Assembly (NCBI RefSeq): GCF_029392315.1
Contig: NZ_CP113939.1
Location: 744,001-808,000 of the forward strand
Source of the DNA: Bifidobacterium sp. ESL0690
GTDB taxonomy: Bacteria; Actinomycetota; Actinomycetes; Actinomycetales; Bifidobacteriaceae
DNA length: 64,000 bases
Direction of reading: 5' to 3'
Each line of letters starts with the position of its first letter. The first letter of the stretch is position 1. The notes under the pieces are model-generated. The model did not search any database and had not been told where the DNA came from. It saw nothing but the letters and a program-made list of their open reading frames with translations. This document shows positions 19,207-28,586 of the stretch, piece by piece. Made by a program: the position numbers and the translations under genes.

Positions 19207-22200
19207 TTGGATTGGCATGCGTCGGTGTACGGGTCGAGAACCGGGAGCTCAGGGGGATTCGGGCTTGGGTCAGGTTCCGACAACGATACGTTCGGCGGGA
19301 TTGCTGACCCTGACAGCGGCGTGACTTTCGGCGCCAACGAGCCGGCCGTTCCTGAAAAGGTCCTGCGCCAGCGCGGCGGCAAAGCTTTCTATCGTGCCTA
19401 CGAGGTCATTTCCAGCGGTCGTATGCACAGCCTGACCTGCACTCCCGGTGAGGACGGCACGTTGCTGGCCGCATCGGTTGAGCCTGCCGACGAATTCGCG
19501 GACGATTACGCGGTGAGCGCTCGGATTGATGAGAACCATGGCGAGATTATCGATTCGGACTGCACTTGCCCGGCGTTTGGCCGGTTTGGTGCCATCTGCA
19601 AGCATGTCATCGCGCTGATTATGCAATACAATGACACGCCTCAGAAGTTCGAGGAGCTGGGCAACGGTGTGGCCGCTTCGAGTTCGCGGGGTGGAACGGG
19701 ACTTGGCGCTCGCCGACAGAGGATCGTTCGTCGCACGTCGCGTGCATTGCGTTCGTTCATGCAGCACGAGGATTCGGCGCTCGAGGAACAAGCCAAAAAT
19801 CGTCAGCTAGATTTGCTCAAGGAAGTCAGCAGCCGCGCTTCCGGCGACATCGGCAGCGGGGTGGCGCTGAGCCGGCACATGCCCATCGGCTCGGTCGTGC
19901 TGCGCCCGATGTTGGAAAATTCCAGCCGCGATTGGTACTTGCGCCTGCACATTGCAGTGCCATCCAAGGGAATCTCCTACGTCGTCAAGGACGTGCGCGC
20001 GTTGGTCGAGGCCGTTCAGCGCCGCGAATTCGTCACCTACGGCAAAAAGCTCGCGTTCGTGCATTCCCGCGATTCGTTCGACGAGCGTTCGCGCTCGATT
20101 CTGGCCATTCTCGGACGCGCCATCGAGATCCGCAAAAGCGTTTCCGGTGATTATGAGTTCTACCAGAGCAAGGCGGAATCCCAGGAAATGCGGCTTTCCG
20201 ACGACGAAACTTCGGAATTGTTGAATTTGTTCGTCGATGCGGATGTGACGCTTGATTATGTACCGTTGCATGGCAATTTTGCGTCGGCCATTCCGGTTCG
20301 CGTGGTTGACGGTGATCCTGATTTGGGTCTTGAGGTCGTTCGCGCCGAGAATGAGGATGATGGCGAAAATAATTCACAGCAACCGCACCGTAAATCTACG
20401 CGACAAAACGATAAAGAATCGTCGCAAAAATCCGGTTACGTAATCCGTCACTCTCTGAATATCCAGAAATTCATTATCGGACGAGGCTCGTCGTTTGTAG
20501 TTGTCGGATCGCCGGATGCGAGCCGTGCGTTCAGCTTGGATACCCCTGAGATTCATCGTTGCTCCAGTGCAATGACCACGAACCGCAACCTGCTCGGGGT
20601 GCTCTGTACCGGAGACGAACGTGGTGATTTGTATTTGAGCAGTGACGATATCGAAGAGTTTTCACGCACCGTACTGCCCGCGCTTGACCCGGTTCCTTCG
20701 GATAGTGGCGATGGGGCTGGCAAGGATAATGGTTCCGATAATTCTGAGGACACCGATAGCGCTGGTAATGCCGGTGAGAACGATAAATCCGGCAATAATT
20801 CCGTGTTCGGTGAAACAGATTCGGATGGCCTATCACAAAGTGGTACTGGTAAAACGGCTTCAGACGAATCGTCACAAAACGGAACCGACCAAACCTCCGG
20901 TACGAAATCCGCAGTAACCGATGACCTCACGCCAGCTACATCTCGCGGCACGTCCCACCACGGAATTGCCGTCAAGCTGCCGCCTGAACTCATCAAGATG
21001 CGCCGCGTGCCTTGCCATATCGAAACGTATCTCGACCGCGACAAGAACGGCATCACCTGCGATGTGCAGGCGCGTTATGGCGATGAACGCTTCCACGTCT
21101 TCTCCGGTATCGGCCCGAACGAACCGGTCGCCCGAGACCGTGAAACCGAACGCTTGGCCGTGGAGGCCGTGCGTCAGTATTTCTCGATGCCCGACGGCCC
21201 AATCGCGCGCATCAAGGAGGATAACGACAAGGCGATTTATAAGCTGCTGAACGAGGGGCTTCCTGTTTTGCGGGGTCTGGGAGAGGTGTTTTCCACGCCA
21301 AGCTTCGACGGGCTCACTTCCTCGCCGCATCCCGTTTTCAAGATCGGTCTGTCCATCAAGTCTGGTTTGGTCGAAATCTCGCCGATCGCCGACGAAATCG
21401 ACCCGTCCGAAGTGCCGGCATTGCTCAACAGCTACCGCAAGCGCCGTAAGTTCCATCGCCTGCGCAACGGTGCCTTCGTCAATATGGCCGATGTCGACAC
21501 CAGCAAGTTGGACGAGGTCAGCAACGACCTGGGCCTGAAACCGGTCGACCTCGATTCCGGAGCCGTCTCCGTGCCTGCTTACGAGGCTTATTACCTTGAT
21601 AACGAAGCAGAGGACGAGGACAAGAGCGACGAATTCCGCAGCTACCTGAACGATTTGCGCGTCATCGACCCGAAGACCTACAAGGTGCCGAAGTCGCTCG
21701 CGCACGTGCTGCGTCCGTATCAGGTCGAAGGATTCCGTTGGCTCAACGCCGTGGCCGACAAGGGTTTCGGCGGCATCCTGGCCGACGAAATGGGCTTGGG
21801 CAAGACCGTGCAGATGCTTTCGTATCTGGTGTCGCGTCGTGACGAACAGCGCCAGGTCGGCCCGAATCTCATCGTCTGCCCGGCCTCGCTGGTTTACAAC
21901 TGGGCTGCGGAATGTGCCAAGTTCGCCCCCGAGCTCAACGTGCAGGTGCTCGCAGGTTCCAAGGCCGCCCGTCGTGCGACGCTCAAAAATACCAAGGCTT
22001 GGTATGAGGGCAGGAAGGCGTCTGGCACTGGTAAAGTCGACAAATCTGGAATGCGAGTGGAAAGCAATAAGTCAGATAATTCAGGTTCGAATACCGACGA
22101 AACGGAGCAGCTGACTCTTAATCAGCGTGTTTCCGACCCGCAGCAGGCAAGTTTCGATATTTCGATGGATGATGCTGACCTTCTGAACCACAATCAGATG

Positions 22201-23691
22201 CTCAAGGATTCTGATGGCGAGCAACTGACTTCTAATCTGTTGGTCTCGGGGAAGCAGCTGACTTATAATCCGTCGGTTTCCGCTGCGCGCACCAATGATC
22301 GTGTCGTATCCGCATCGAGCGACGACGGCTGGCAAAGTGCCGATAGCCCGCAGCCGATGGATGACGATGACACACCGCAATGGGTTGCGCCCGACGTCTT
22401 GGTTACTTCATATGATTTGCTGCGCCGCGATATCGACGATTACGAAGGCCTCGAATGCTATTGCATGACACTTGACGAGGCGCAATATATCAAGAACCAC
22501 GCCACCAAGTCTGCCCATGCCGTGCGTTCCGTCAGTGCGTGCCACCGTTTCGCCCTGACCGGTACGCCGATCGAGAACCGGCTTTCCGAGTTGTGGAGCA
22601 TCTTCGATTTCCTCATGCCCGGCATGCTGGGAGCCTATAAGCACTTTCGCGACCGCTTCGAAATGCCGATTCTTTCTGGCGACGAAAACGCTCAGGCCAA
22701 GTTGCAGGCGTTCGTCGGCCCGTTCATTTTGCGGCGTCTCAAGTCGCAGGTGTTAAAGGACTTGCCGGACAAGATCGAGAACGTCATCACTGTCCAGCTT
22801 GAAGGGGAGCAGCGTCGGCTGTATGCCGCGCTCGAGCAGCAGCTTCGTGCCACGCTCAACAAACAGCGCGATATCGAATACAAGACCGGCAAGATTCAGA
22901 TTCTGGCCCAGCTCACCCGCCTGCGTCAGGCCTGCTGCGACCCGCGCCTGTTGTTCAGCAATGTCGGCAGCAACGTCGTCAAGAAGGATGCGCACGTCTG
23001 GGGCGCGCCGACCCGCGAGATCGAACGTGCCGACGACGAGCCGATCGATGAGCTCAGTGAGACCGCCGATGCGTCGGCAAACGCGATTGTAGGGAATGAC
23101 GGTTCAACGGTTCGTAACGCTTCGGATATTTCTAAAGCCGGAATGTCAACCAAGCCTCGTAAGGTCACGTCTGCGAAGCTCGATGCCATCGAAGAGCTGG
23201 TCTCCAGCTGCCAGGATGCCGGTCGCAAGATGCTGATCTTCTCGCAATTCACTAGCTTCCTTAACCTGATCGCCGAACGTCTGCGCAAGAACGGCGTCGC
23301 CTACAACGTCATCACCGGTGCCACCCCCAAGCGCAAGCGCCTCGAGCTGGTCGACCAGTTCAACTCCGACGACACCCCGGTTTTCCTGATCTCACTGAAG
23401 GCCGGCAACACGGGCCTCAACCTCACGGGCGCATGCGTGGTGGTGCACGCCGACCCGTGGTGGAACGCCGCCGCGCAAGAGCAGGCCACTGACCGTGCCC
23501 ACCGTATCGGCCAGACCCAGGACGTCAACGTCTACCAGATCGTCGCCAAGGACACCATCGAGGAGCGCATCCTGAAGATGCAGCAATCCAAGAGCGACCT
23601 GGCCCACCGTTTCGTCGACAAGGCCGGCACCGGCACCTCCGCCGGCATCTCGAACCTCACGAAGGACGACCTGTTGCAGTTGTTGGGATAG
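19207..23691 (+). CDS. SNF2-family helicase with SWIM zinc finger
   Basis: 1494 residues, TTG start eight bases after AGAGGAA. A SWIM zinc finger (Cys119, Cys121, Cys131, His133) lies near the N-terminus. The SNF2 translocase occupies about 830-1490: DEMGLGKT (860-867), LDEAQY (1089-1094), LTGTPIENRLSELWSIFDFL, SLKAGNTGLNLTGA, and DRAHRIGQ at the end. This is the bacterial SWIM-SNF2/RapA-like DNA translocase type, thought to remodel protein-DNA or polymerase complexes. Two low-complexity insertions are unusual: about 497-575 (Asp/Ser/Gly/Asn) and about 937-1060, inside the ATPase core between motifs I and II, containing three copies of an 11-residue repeat (QLTxNxxVSxx). A third, shorter loop lies near 1280-1310. 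Confidence 0.93.
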   Translation: MDWHASVYGSRTGSSGGFGLGSGSDNDTFGGIADPDSGVTFGANEPAVPEKVLRQRGGKAFYRAYEVISSGRMHSLTCTPGEDGTLLAASVEPADEFADDYAVSARIDENHGEIIDSDCTCPAFGRFGAICKHVIALIMQYNDTPQKFEELGNGVAASSSRGGTGLGARRQRIVRRTSRALRSFMQHEDSALEEQAKNRQLDLLKEVSSRASGDIGSGVALSRHMPIGSVVLRPMLENSSRDWYLRLHIAVPSKGISYVVKDVRALVEAVQRREFVTYGKKLAFVHSRDSFDERSRSILAILGRAIEIRKSVSGDYEFYQSKAESQEMRLSDDETSELLNLFVDADVTLDYVPLHGNFASAIPVRVVDGDPDLGLEVVRAENEDDGENNSQQPHRKSTRQNDKESSQKSGYVIRHSLNIQKFIIGRGSSFVVVGSPDASRAFSLDTPEIHRCSSAMTTNRNLLGVLCTGDERGDLYLSSDDIEEFSRTVLPALDPVPSDSGDGAGKDNGSDNSEDTDSAGNAGENDKSGNNSVFGETDSDGLSQSGTGKTASDESSQNGTDQTSGTKSAVTDDLTPATSRGTSHHGIAVKLPPELIKMRRVPCHIETYLDRDKNGITCDVQARYGDERFHVFSGIGPNEPVARDRETERLAVEAVRQYFSMPDGPIARIKEDNDKAIYKLLNEGLPVLRGLGEVFSTPSFDGLTSSPHPVFKIGLSIKSGLVEISPIADEIDPSEVPALLNSYRKRRKFHRLRNGAFVNMADVDTSKLDEVSNDLGLKPVDLDSGAVSVPAYEAYYLDNEAEDEDKSDEFRSYLNDLRVIDPKTYKVPKSLAHVLRPYQVEGFRWLNAVADKGFGGILADEMGLGKTVQMLSYLVSRRDEQRQVGPNLIVCPASLVYNWAAECAKFAPELNVQVLAGSKAARRATLKNTKAWYEGRKASGTGKVDKSGMRVESNKSDNSGSNTDETEQLTLNQRVSDPQQASFDISMDDADLLNHNQMLKDSDGEQLTSNLLVSGKQLTYNPSVSAARTNDRVVSASSDDGWQSADSPQPMDDDDTPQWVAPDVLVTSYDLLRRDIDDYEGLECYCMTLDEAQYIKNHATKSAHAVRSVSACHRFALTGTPIENRLSELWSIFDFLMPGMLGAYKHFRDRFEMPILSGDENAQAKLQAFVGPFILRRLKSQVLKDLPDKIENVITVQLEGEQRRLYAALEQQLRATLNKQRDIEYKTGKIQILAQLTRLRQACCDPRLLFSNVGSNVVKKDAHVWGAPTREIERADDEPIDELSETADASANAIVGNDGSTVRNASDISKAGMSTKPRKVTSAKLDAIEELVSSCQDAGRKMLIFSQFTSFLNLIAERLRKNGVAYNVITGATPKRKRLELVDQFNSDDTPVFLISLKAGNTGLNLTGACVVVHADPWWNAAAQEQATDRAHRIGQTQDVNVYQIVAKDTIEERILKMQQSKSDLAHRFVDKAGTGTSAGISNLTKDDLLQLLG

Positions 23692-23717
23692 GGATTATCT
23701 AAAGGTAATATTTATTT

Positions 23718-24665
23718 ATGACTGATTTCGGACTAAGCGACAAGCTCATACCGCTGTTGAAGGCTTACGTGATTCCGCTGGCGATAGCTGTTGCGGGCAT
23801 CATCCTGGTTGTCTTGTTGCTGCGTCAATTGCGTCAGATTTGGCTGGCTGGAAAGGTTCGTAAGGCTTGCAATGTTGAAGTGCCGAAAGGAATCAGGATT
23901 GGTCGGTCCAGAGATGCTGAAGACATTGGCAATTTCACCTTGCGTTTTCCGTATTGGCAGTTCCCTAAAAAGGACGGAACAGCTGATCAGCGTCGCTCAA
24001 ACAACAAAATCAACAAGCCGAAGAGCGTTCTTGAGGTGGTTGGTTTCTCGTTCAAGTCCAAGAACCCGTTAACCTTGTACGATTTCGTTCTTGAGATGCG
24101 CCATCACGGCAATGCAATCGGCTATTCCGGCATGGAATCTTTCAAGCGCCAGCGGGTGATTCAGCGGGTCAAAGTGCGGCAACGTGCCACCTCGATCCAG
24201 GCCATTGTCGACAGCTTCTCCTCCCATCCCACCGATTTCGAACCGTTCTGCGCCGATCTCTACCGGCGATACGGCTATCGGGTTTCCGTCACGCCTCCCA
24301 CCAACGACGGTGGTTTCGATTTGAAACTGACGAAGGATGACCTCACCTACATCGCTGAATGCAAGTGCTTCGACCCCAACCATCATATTGGTCGTCCGCT
24401 TCTGCAGAAGCTCGTCGGTGCGAATAAAACTCAGCAAGTACAAGGCCTGATTTTCATCACAACCAGCAGCTATTCCGCGCAAGCCATCACTTACGCGCGC
24501 GAATGCAACATCCAGCTGGTCGATGGCAACACGTTGGTTACTATGTGTCAAAAGGTTTGGGGCAACGCTCTTCCACAGCAGGCTGTAAACCCGAGCGCCT
24601 TCGAGCTGACAAAAGACGAACTTCTAGCCCAGATTCCCGAGGATATGCAGTATAGGTTTGTGTAA
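23718..24665 (+). CDS. Membrane-anchored Mrr-like restriction endonuclease domain protein
   Basis: 315 residues. One hydrophobic helix near residues 15-35, then about 130 residues of unassigned linker, then an Mrr-type PD-(D/E)xK nuclease domain (about 170-290): FEPFCADLYRRYGY, DGGFDLKL (catalytic Asp), AECKCF (catalytic Glu-x-Lys) and GLIFITTSSYS. Mrr domains cleave modified or foreign DNA. The membrane anchor is like that of several stand-alone Mrr_cat proteins of unknown role. It starts 27 bp after the SNF2 stop and is the last core-like gene before the AT-rich island, so cotranscription with the helicase is likely. Confidence 0.85.
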   Translation: MTDFGLSDKLIPLLKAYVIPLAIAVAGIILVVLLLRQLRQIWLAGKVRKACNVEVPKGIRIGRSRDAEDIGNFTLRFPYWQFPKKDGTADQRRSNNKINKPKSVLEVVGFSFKSKNPLTLYDFVLEMRHHGNAIGYSGMESFKRQRVIQRVKVRQRATSIQAIVDSFSSHPTDFEPFCADLYRRYGYRVSVTPPTNDGGFDLKLTKDDLTYIAECKCFDPNHHIGRPLLQKLVGANKTQQVQGLIFITTSSYSAQAITYARECNIQLVDGNTLVTMCQKVWGNALPQQAVNPSAFELTKDELLAQIPEDMQYRFV

Positions 24666-24698
24666 TGAGTTCTTAGTATTCTATAGTATCTAGAGCTT

Positions 24699-25685
24699 TT
24701 ACCAGTTAGTTCCCCAACGATCTTTTAGATATTTGTTAATTAATATTTGTGCATCTTCGGGCTCATGCAATCTTGGAAAACCATGGTTGGTGGTATATCC
24801 TGACAGTTCCTTTAATAACGGTTGTAAACAAAAATGTACAGCTGCAGGTTGCTTCCATAGATCCAAACAACTTGCACTGCCTATAAATTCGGTTAAAAAG
24901 AGTACTTCTTCTTTTTTATGTTCCTTATTTAATTGCCTTGCTGCTTGCGTTATCCTCGTAGATAGGTCTTGAGCCAGATTCTGGATGTTATCCTTTTCTG
25001 GTTTTCCTGCAATGATTAATTCATTTACATATTTAGCTTTTTTAGCACGTGGAAAAGCAATTACTGAATAACGAGGATCACTTAATTCTTGGATTAATAA
25101 CTGTGTCAGTTGTTCTTCCTTTGGGACTTCATCAAGCTTGAATATTAAGTTTGATACTGCTGACATTTCGGCAGACCATAAAAAACCGCTTCTTGCGTTC
25201 GAAGGAGGTAAATCAGGTAATGAAGTCGGCATTAAATATTTTTTAATATTCTTCCATTTTTCTAATTTTCCTGTCGGAATACTAGGTAGCTTCCAAACCA
25301 TGATAAATAAATCATGTAAGCTGGTATCAACAATACGTTGCTCTATTTGAGAAGCGAGAGCACCTGTTTCCGGAATAGTCTTAGAAGGATTTAATATTTT
25401 CCATTTCCTTCTGCCACATGCAATTTCTTGTTTCTCTGTCTTAGGATTTTCTTTTGGAGTATCAAATAAACTTTTAAAATTTGGCCCGAATGCTTTGTCT
25501 AAATCACTGGAAAACTTATCATAAGTGTCTTTGTGGTTAGGGCCATAACCTGACCACAAGGCACGTTCTACAAAAGTTCTACGATGCCCGCCGCCGTGAC
25601 AATGGCATTTACACCTTTGACCATAAGCTGCCTCGCAGCTACCATCATGTGGTTTCATAGATGTGACATTTTGCGTTTGATCCAT
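24699..25685 (-). CDS. Hypothetical protein with Cys/His-rich N-terminus
   Basis: 328 residues in the AT-rich island. The N-terminus has a cluster of potential metal ligands (CEAAYGQRCKCHCHGGGH, residues 17-34). The rest is soluble, mixed alpha/beta, with no motif I recognise. No Shine-Dalgarno precedes the ATG; TATAAT lies 11 nt before it, so a very short leader is likely. Base and codon use are strongly AT-biased compared with the SNF2 and Mrr genes next door, which suggests transfer. Its position at the edge of a restriction/TIR island suggests a defence role, but I cannot assign a function. Confidence 0.6.
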   Translation of the reverse strand: MDQTQNVTSMKPHDGSCEAAYGQRCKCHCHGGGHRRTFVERALWSGYGPNHKDTYDKFSSDLDKAFGPNFKSLFDTPKENPKTEKQEIACGRRKWKILNPSKTIPETGALASQIEQRIVDTSLHDLFIMVWKLPSIPTGKLEKWKNIKKYLMPTSLPDLPPSNARSGFLWSAEMSAVSNLIFKLDEVPKEEQLTQLLIQELSDPRYSVIAFPRAKKAKYVNELIIAGKPEKDNIQNLAQDLSTRITQAARQLNKEHKKEEVLFLTEFIGSASCLDLWKQPAAVHFCLQPLLKELSGYTTNHGFPRLHEPEDAQILINKYLKDRWGTNW

Positions 25686-26108
25686 AGTTTTATTCTATTA
25701 TAATAAAAAGAAACTTACATGTTCATCCTGTTGGTAAACTTTTGAAGCTGTTGTTATATCGTCTATCTATGCAAGTCGTTGTTTTATCATAAATATTTTT
25801 TGTTTTGCCTTAGAAGGCTTATCCATAATAATGTTATTCATGTCGTACTCAATCTTTCGAAGAGATTGATAATAGTACGTCAAAGTTACTGCATATTAGG
25901 AAGAGCAACAATTGTGGCTGTTTGGAGCGCATGTCCAATACTGGTAGCTTTAATGAAGCTCTCAAATAATGGATGCCAGTTTGCTACGATGAAGTTTAGA
26001 TTCCTTGAATAATTGATTTGTTGATTCCAGATGATCGGCCTTGTCTACACTGTTATTCATAAGAATATTTGTTTAATAAGAAGTATGTGTCAGAATTAGG
26101 GAGTTTCA
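25686..26108. other. AT-rich divergent intergenic region with a hairpin
   Basis: 423 bp between the hypothetical gene and the KAP locus. It holds a minus-strand TATAAT (25697-25702). An interrupted hairpin is formed by CGTACT and CAATCT (25844-25855) pairing with AGATTG and AGTACG (25863-25879). No reading frame with a ribosome site is seen. Confidence 0.4.
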
Positions 26109-28369
26109 ATGTCCAAAGAGGAATCGTGCTTTTTAGATGATGCTCCAATCGATTTTGAAAGCCAAGACCGCTATAACCGCGGGAAATATGTTGCTCGGTT
26201 AGCAAGTTATTTATTGTCGACTGAAAATAATAATGGTCTTGTTGTAGGTGTGACTGGTCCTTGGGGTTCAGGAAAAACGTCGGTTAAAAATCTTTTGCAA
26301 CGTGAACTTAGAAAGGAAAAGAAAAAGCCAAGGGATTTTATAATTACAAATTACAGATTTTAACCCTTGGATGTTTACCGGGACTTCGGATTTAGTTTCG
26401 CTCTTCTTCCAAAGTATCTCATCCGAATTACATCCGCATGTTCAGAAAGCAAAAGAACGTGCGGTTGCGCAGGCTGATAAAGTAGAGTTCGTCTCGAATC
26501 TCATTCCTTCATCTAAGGTTCTTAAACATTTGTCTCTGGCCTTCGATTACTTATCTAATGCATTGAAAATAGATGATTCTGTAGATGCTCTTCGTAAAGC
26601 TCAGAAGAAAGTAAGAAAGGAATTGAACAAAGCAGAGAAACGTATTTTCGTTTTCATTGACGATATAGACAGGCTTTCTGAAAAAGAAGTAGATGAGTTA
26701 TTCGCAGCAATCAAAGCTGTGGGGCAATTCCCCTACGTTACATATTTACTTTTCTACGATCAGACTGTTGTTGAAAAAGCGCTAGAACAACGTGGTCATA
26801 TTGATGGTAAAGAATACTTGAAGAAAATAGTCCAAGTTCCGGTTCGTTTGCCGGATCCTTTGTCCGCGCAAATATTCGATGTTGCTGTAGATGAGTTACG
26901 TAAGGAATCACCAATGGAAGATTTTCCTCAGAAGGACAATATTGTTGGTCCTCGAGAAAGAGCAATCTTGGAAAATTGCTTACGACCATACATGACTACC
27001 TCTCGAGACGTTAACCGATTCATGAATGAATTCCGCTTTAGATATTCTTTAATTGGTGATGAAGTTGCATTTGGCGATTTAGTAGGTATAACGGCACTGG
27101 AAGTGTTTGATATGCCCTTATGGGACTGGATTGCACAGCATAAACAATTGCTTTCCTTTGTCCCAGAAAGTTCAGTCACAGAACTATTCTCCAAGCGTCT
27201 GTTTGACACACGGGTTAATCAACTTCAGTTACTTCTCGGTGATGATTCGGAATTAGCAAAGAATTCAGAACTGTGGGACACACGGAAAAATGCTTTATCC
27301 GTGCTATTCCCTTCTGTAGATCGAGCGCTAGATGAGCACTCTTTAAAGAGCGTCGTGAAAGATGAGCAGTACAGATTTATTTGTTTTTCGAATTACGTGG
27401 ATTCGTATTTTGAGTTAGAGCCACCTGCTGATAGATTTACTCAGAAAGATTTGCACTCCTTGCTTTTCGATGTTGATTTGTCGGAATATCAGCAATCAGA
27501 GATTATTGAATCAGAACAATTTGCAGATTACATTCTTACTCGAATAATGGATGTTGAACGATCTCGCATTACTTGTTTTTTAAATTACTTTTTTTAACGT
27601 ATATGATGCGACCGCTGATACTTCCGTAGGCATTCAAGAAGTGGAGAAAGTAATTCTTGCTTTGCTTACCTGTATCCAACCACGAAGTGACATATCTCAG
27701 GAACTTAATCAAGTGGTTTCATGCGGCACAATTGCCGGATTACTTCTTACTGCATTTCTTGGTGCTTCAGCCTATGTATATAGTCCGACCAGATATAATC
27801 CACCGGCTTTTGATTCAACCGACTATCGAGAAAAACAAATAGAGACATGGACGATATATCAAACTGCGAGAATGGATTCGTATATCTTTTGTAAAGATGA
27901 AGAAGGGAAGCGTTTGTGTGCAGAGATATCGAATATCTGTCTTGAGCATCTTAAGCGCCAGAACCTTGTACCAATTGTTAGTCAGATGAATGATGATTTA
28001 TTTGAATGTTTCGTTCGTTTGTCTCGCTTCTTATTTTCACAGCAAGAATTTATCGAGTTCTCAGAACCAATAGATTTCGTGGAAGAAGGAAGAGTTCTTG
28101 CTTTTGTTAAAGGACTGATTACTAAAAGTGCTTCTTTACCGCACAAAACTTTTCGAGTTGATGTTGCTACGATAAAAGATGTTATCGATTTCGAAGATTT
28201 CGAAACTGCGGTTCAAAATTATCGGTTGAATAATTCAAAATGGAATGATGAACAAGCATTTGCGCTTGGTGCTGCGTATTTGGCATTGCGGAACGATGAA
28301 TACCAAGATAGGGAAGTAACGGAAGAAAAAGTTCGCAATCTTCTGTCAAAATGGTCGATGAATAAATAA
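26109..28369 (+). pseudogene. KAP-family P-loop NTPase broken by two frameshifts
   Basis: Three successive frames (26109-26363, about 26353-27597 and about 27584-28369) read as one protein of about 750 residues. The first carries Walker A (GPWGSGKTSV). The second continues with the KAP hallmark FNPWMF and Walker B (IFVFIDDIDRLS). The third is the C-terminal part. Break 1 is a perfect 7-bp tandem duplication (AATTACA twice, 26342-26355); removing one copy restores ITDFNPWMF. Break 2 is at a run of seven T (27589-27595); removing one T restores the frame. No membrane insertion between Walker A and B, so it is a soluble KAP type. KAP NTPases occur in phage-defence loci. It lies just upstream of an IS insertion. 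It could be phase-variable rather than dead. Confidence 0.8.
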
Positions 28370-28471
28370 AATATGCTGGGAAACTTATCAGAGTTAGGGT
28401 CTGGGTTATAGGCCAGATTGTGTGTCTGTAATCGGTTTTGAGGGGTTGTGCCGTATGGCCCGGAGCCGGTT

Positions 28472-28495
28472 CGAAAGTGTGCCGGGACACTTTCG
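28472..28495. repeat. Hairpin in the leader of the outer IS
   Basis: Perfect 9-bp stem CGAAAGTGT/ACACTTTCG around GCCGGG, upstream of the transposase start. Placed where many IS elements carry a structure that blocks read-through transcription or translation. A second copy of the subterminal motif GGCCAGA(T/A)TGTGTGTC follows at 28501. Confidence 0.6.
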
Positions 28496-28586
28496 GGGGC
28501 GGCCAGAATGTGTGTCCGGAACGGGACCGGGGCCGTTGTGCCGCATGGGTTCCGGCCTGTTCGAATGTGCCGTGTTCGATGGAGGC

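Noticed and set aside
28422..28586. N-terminal extension of the outer transposase
   Set aside because: The 55 extra codons cover the IS terminus, hairpin and subterminal repeats and do not look like protein.
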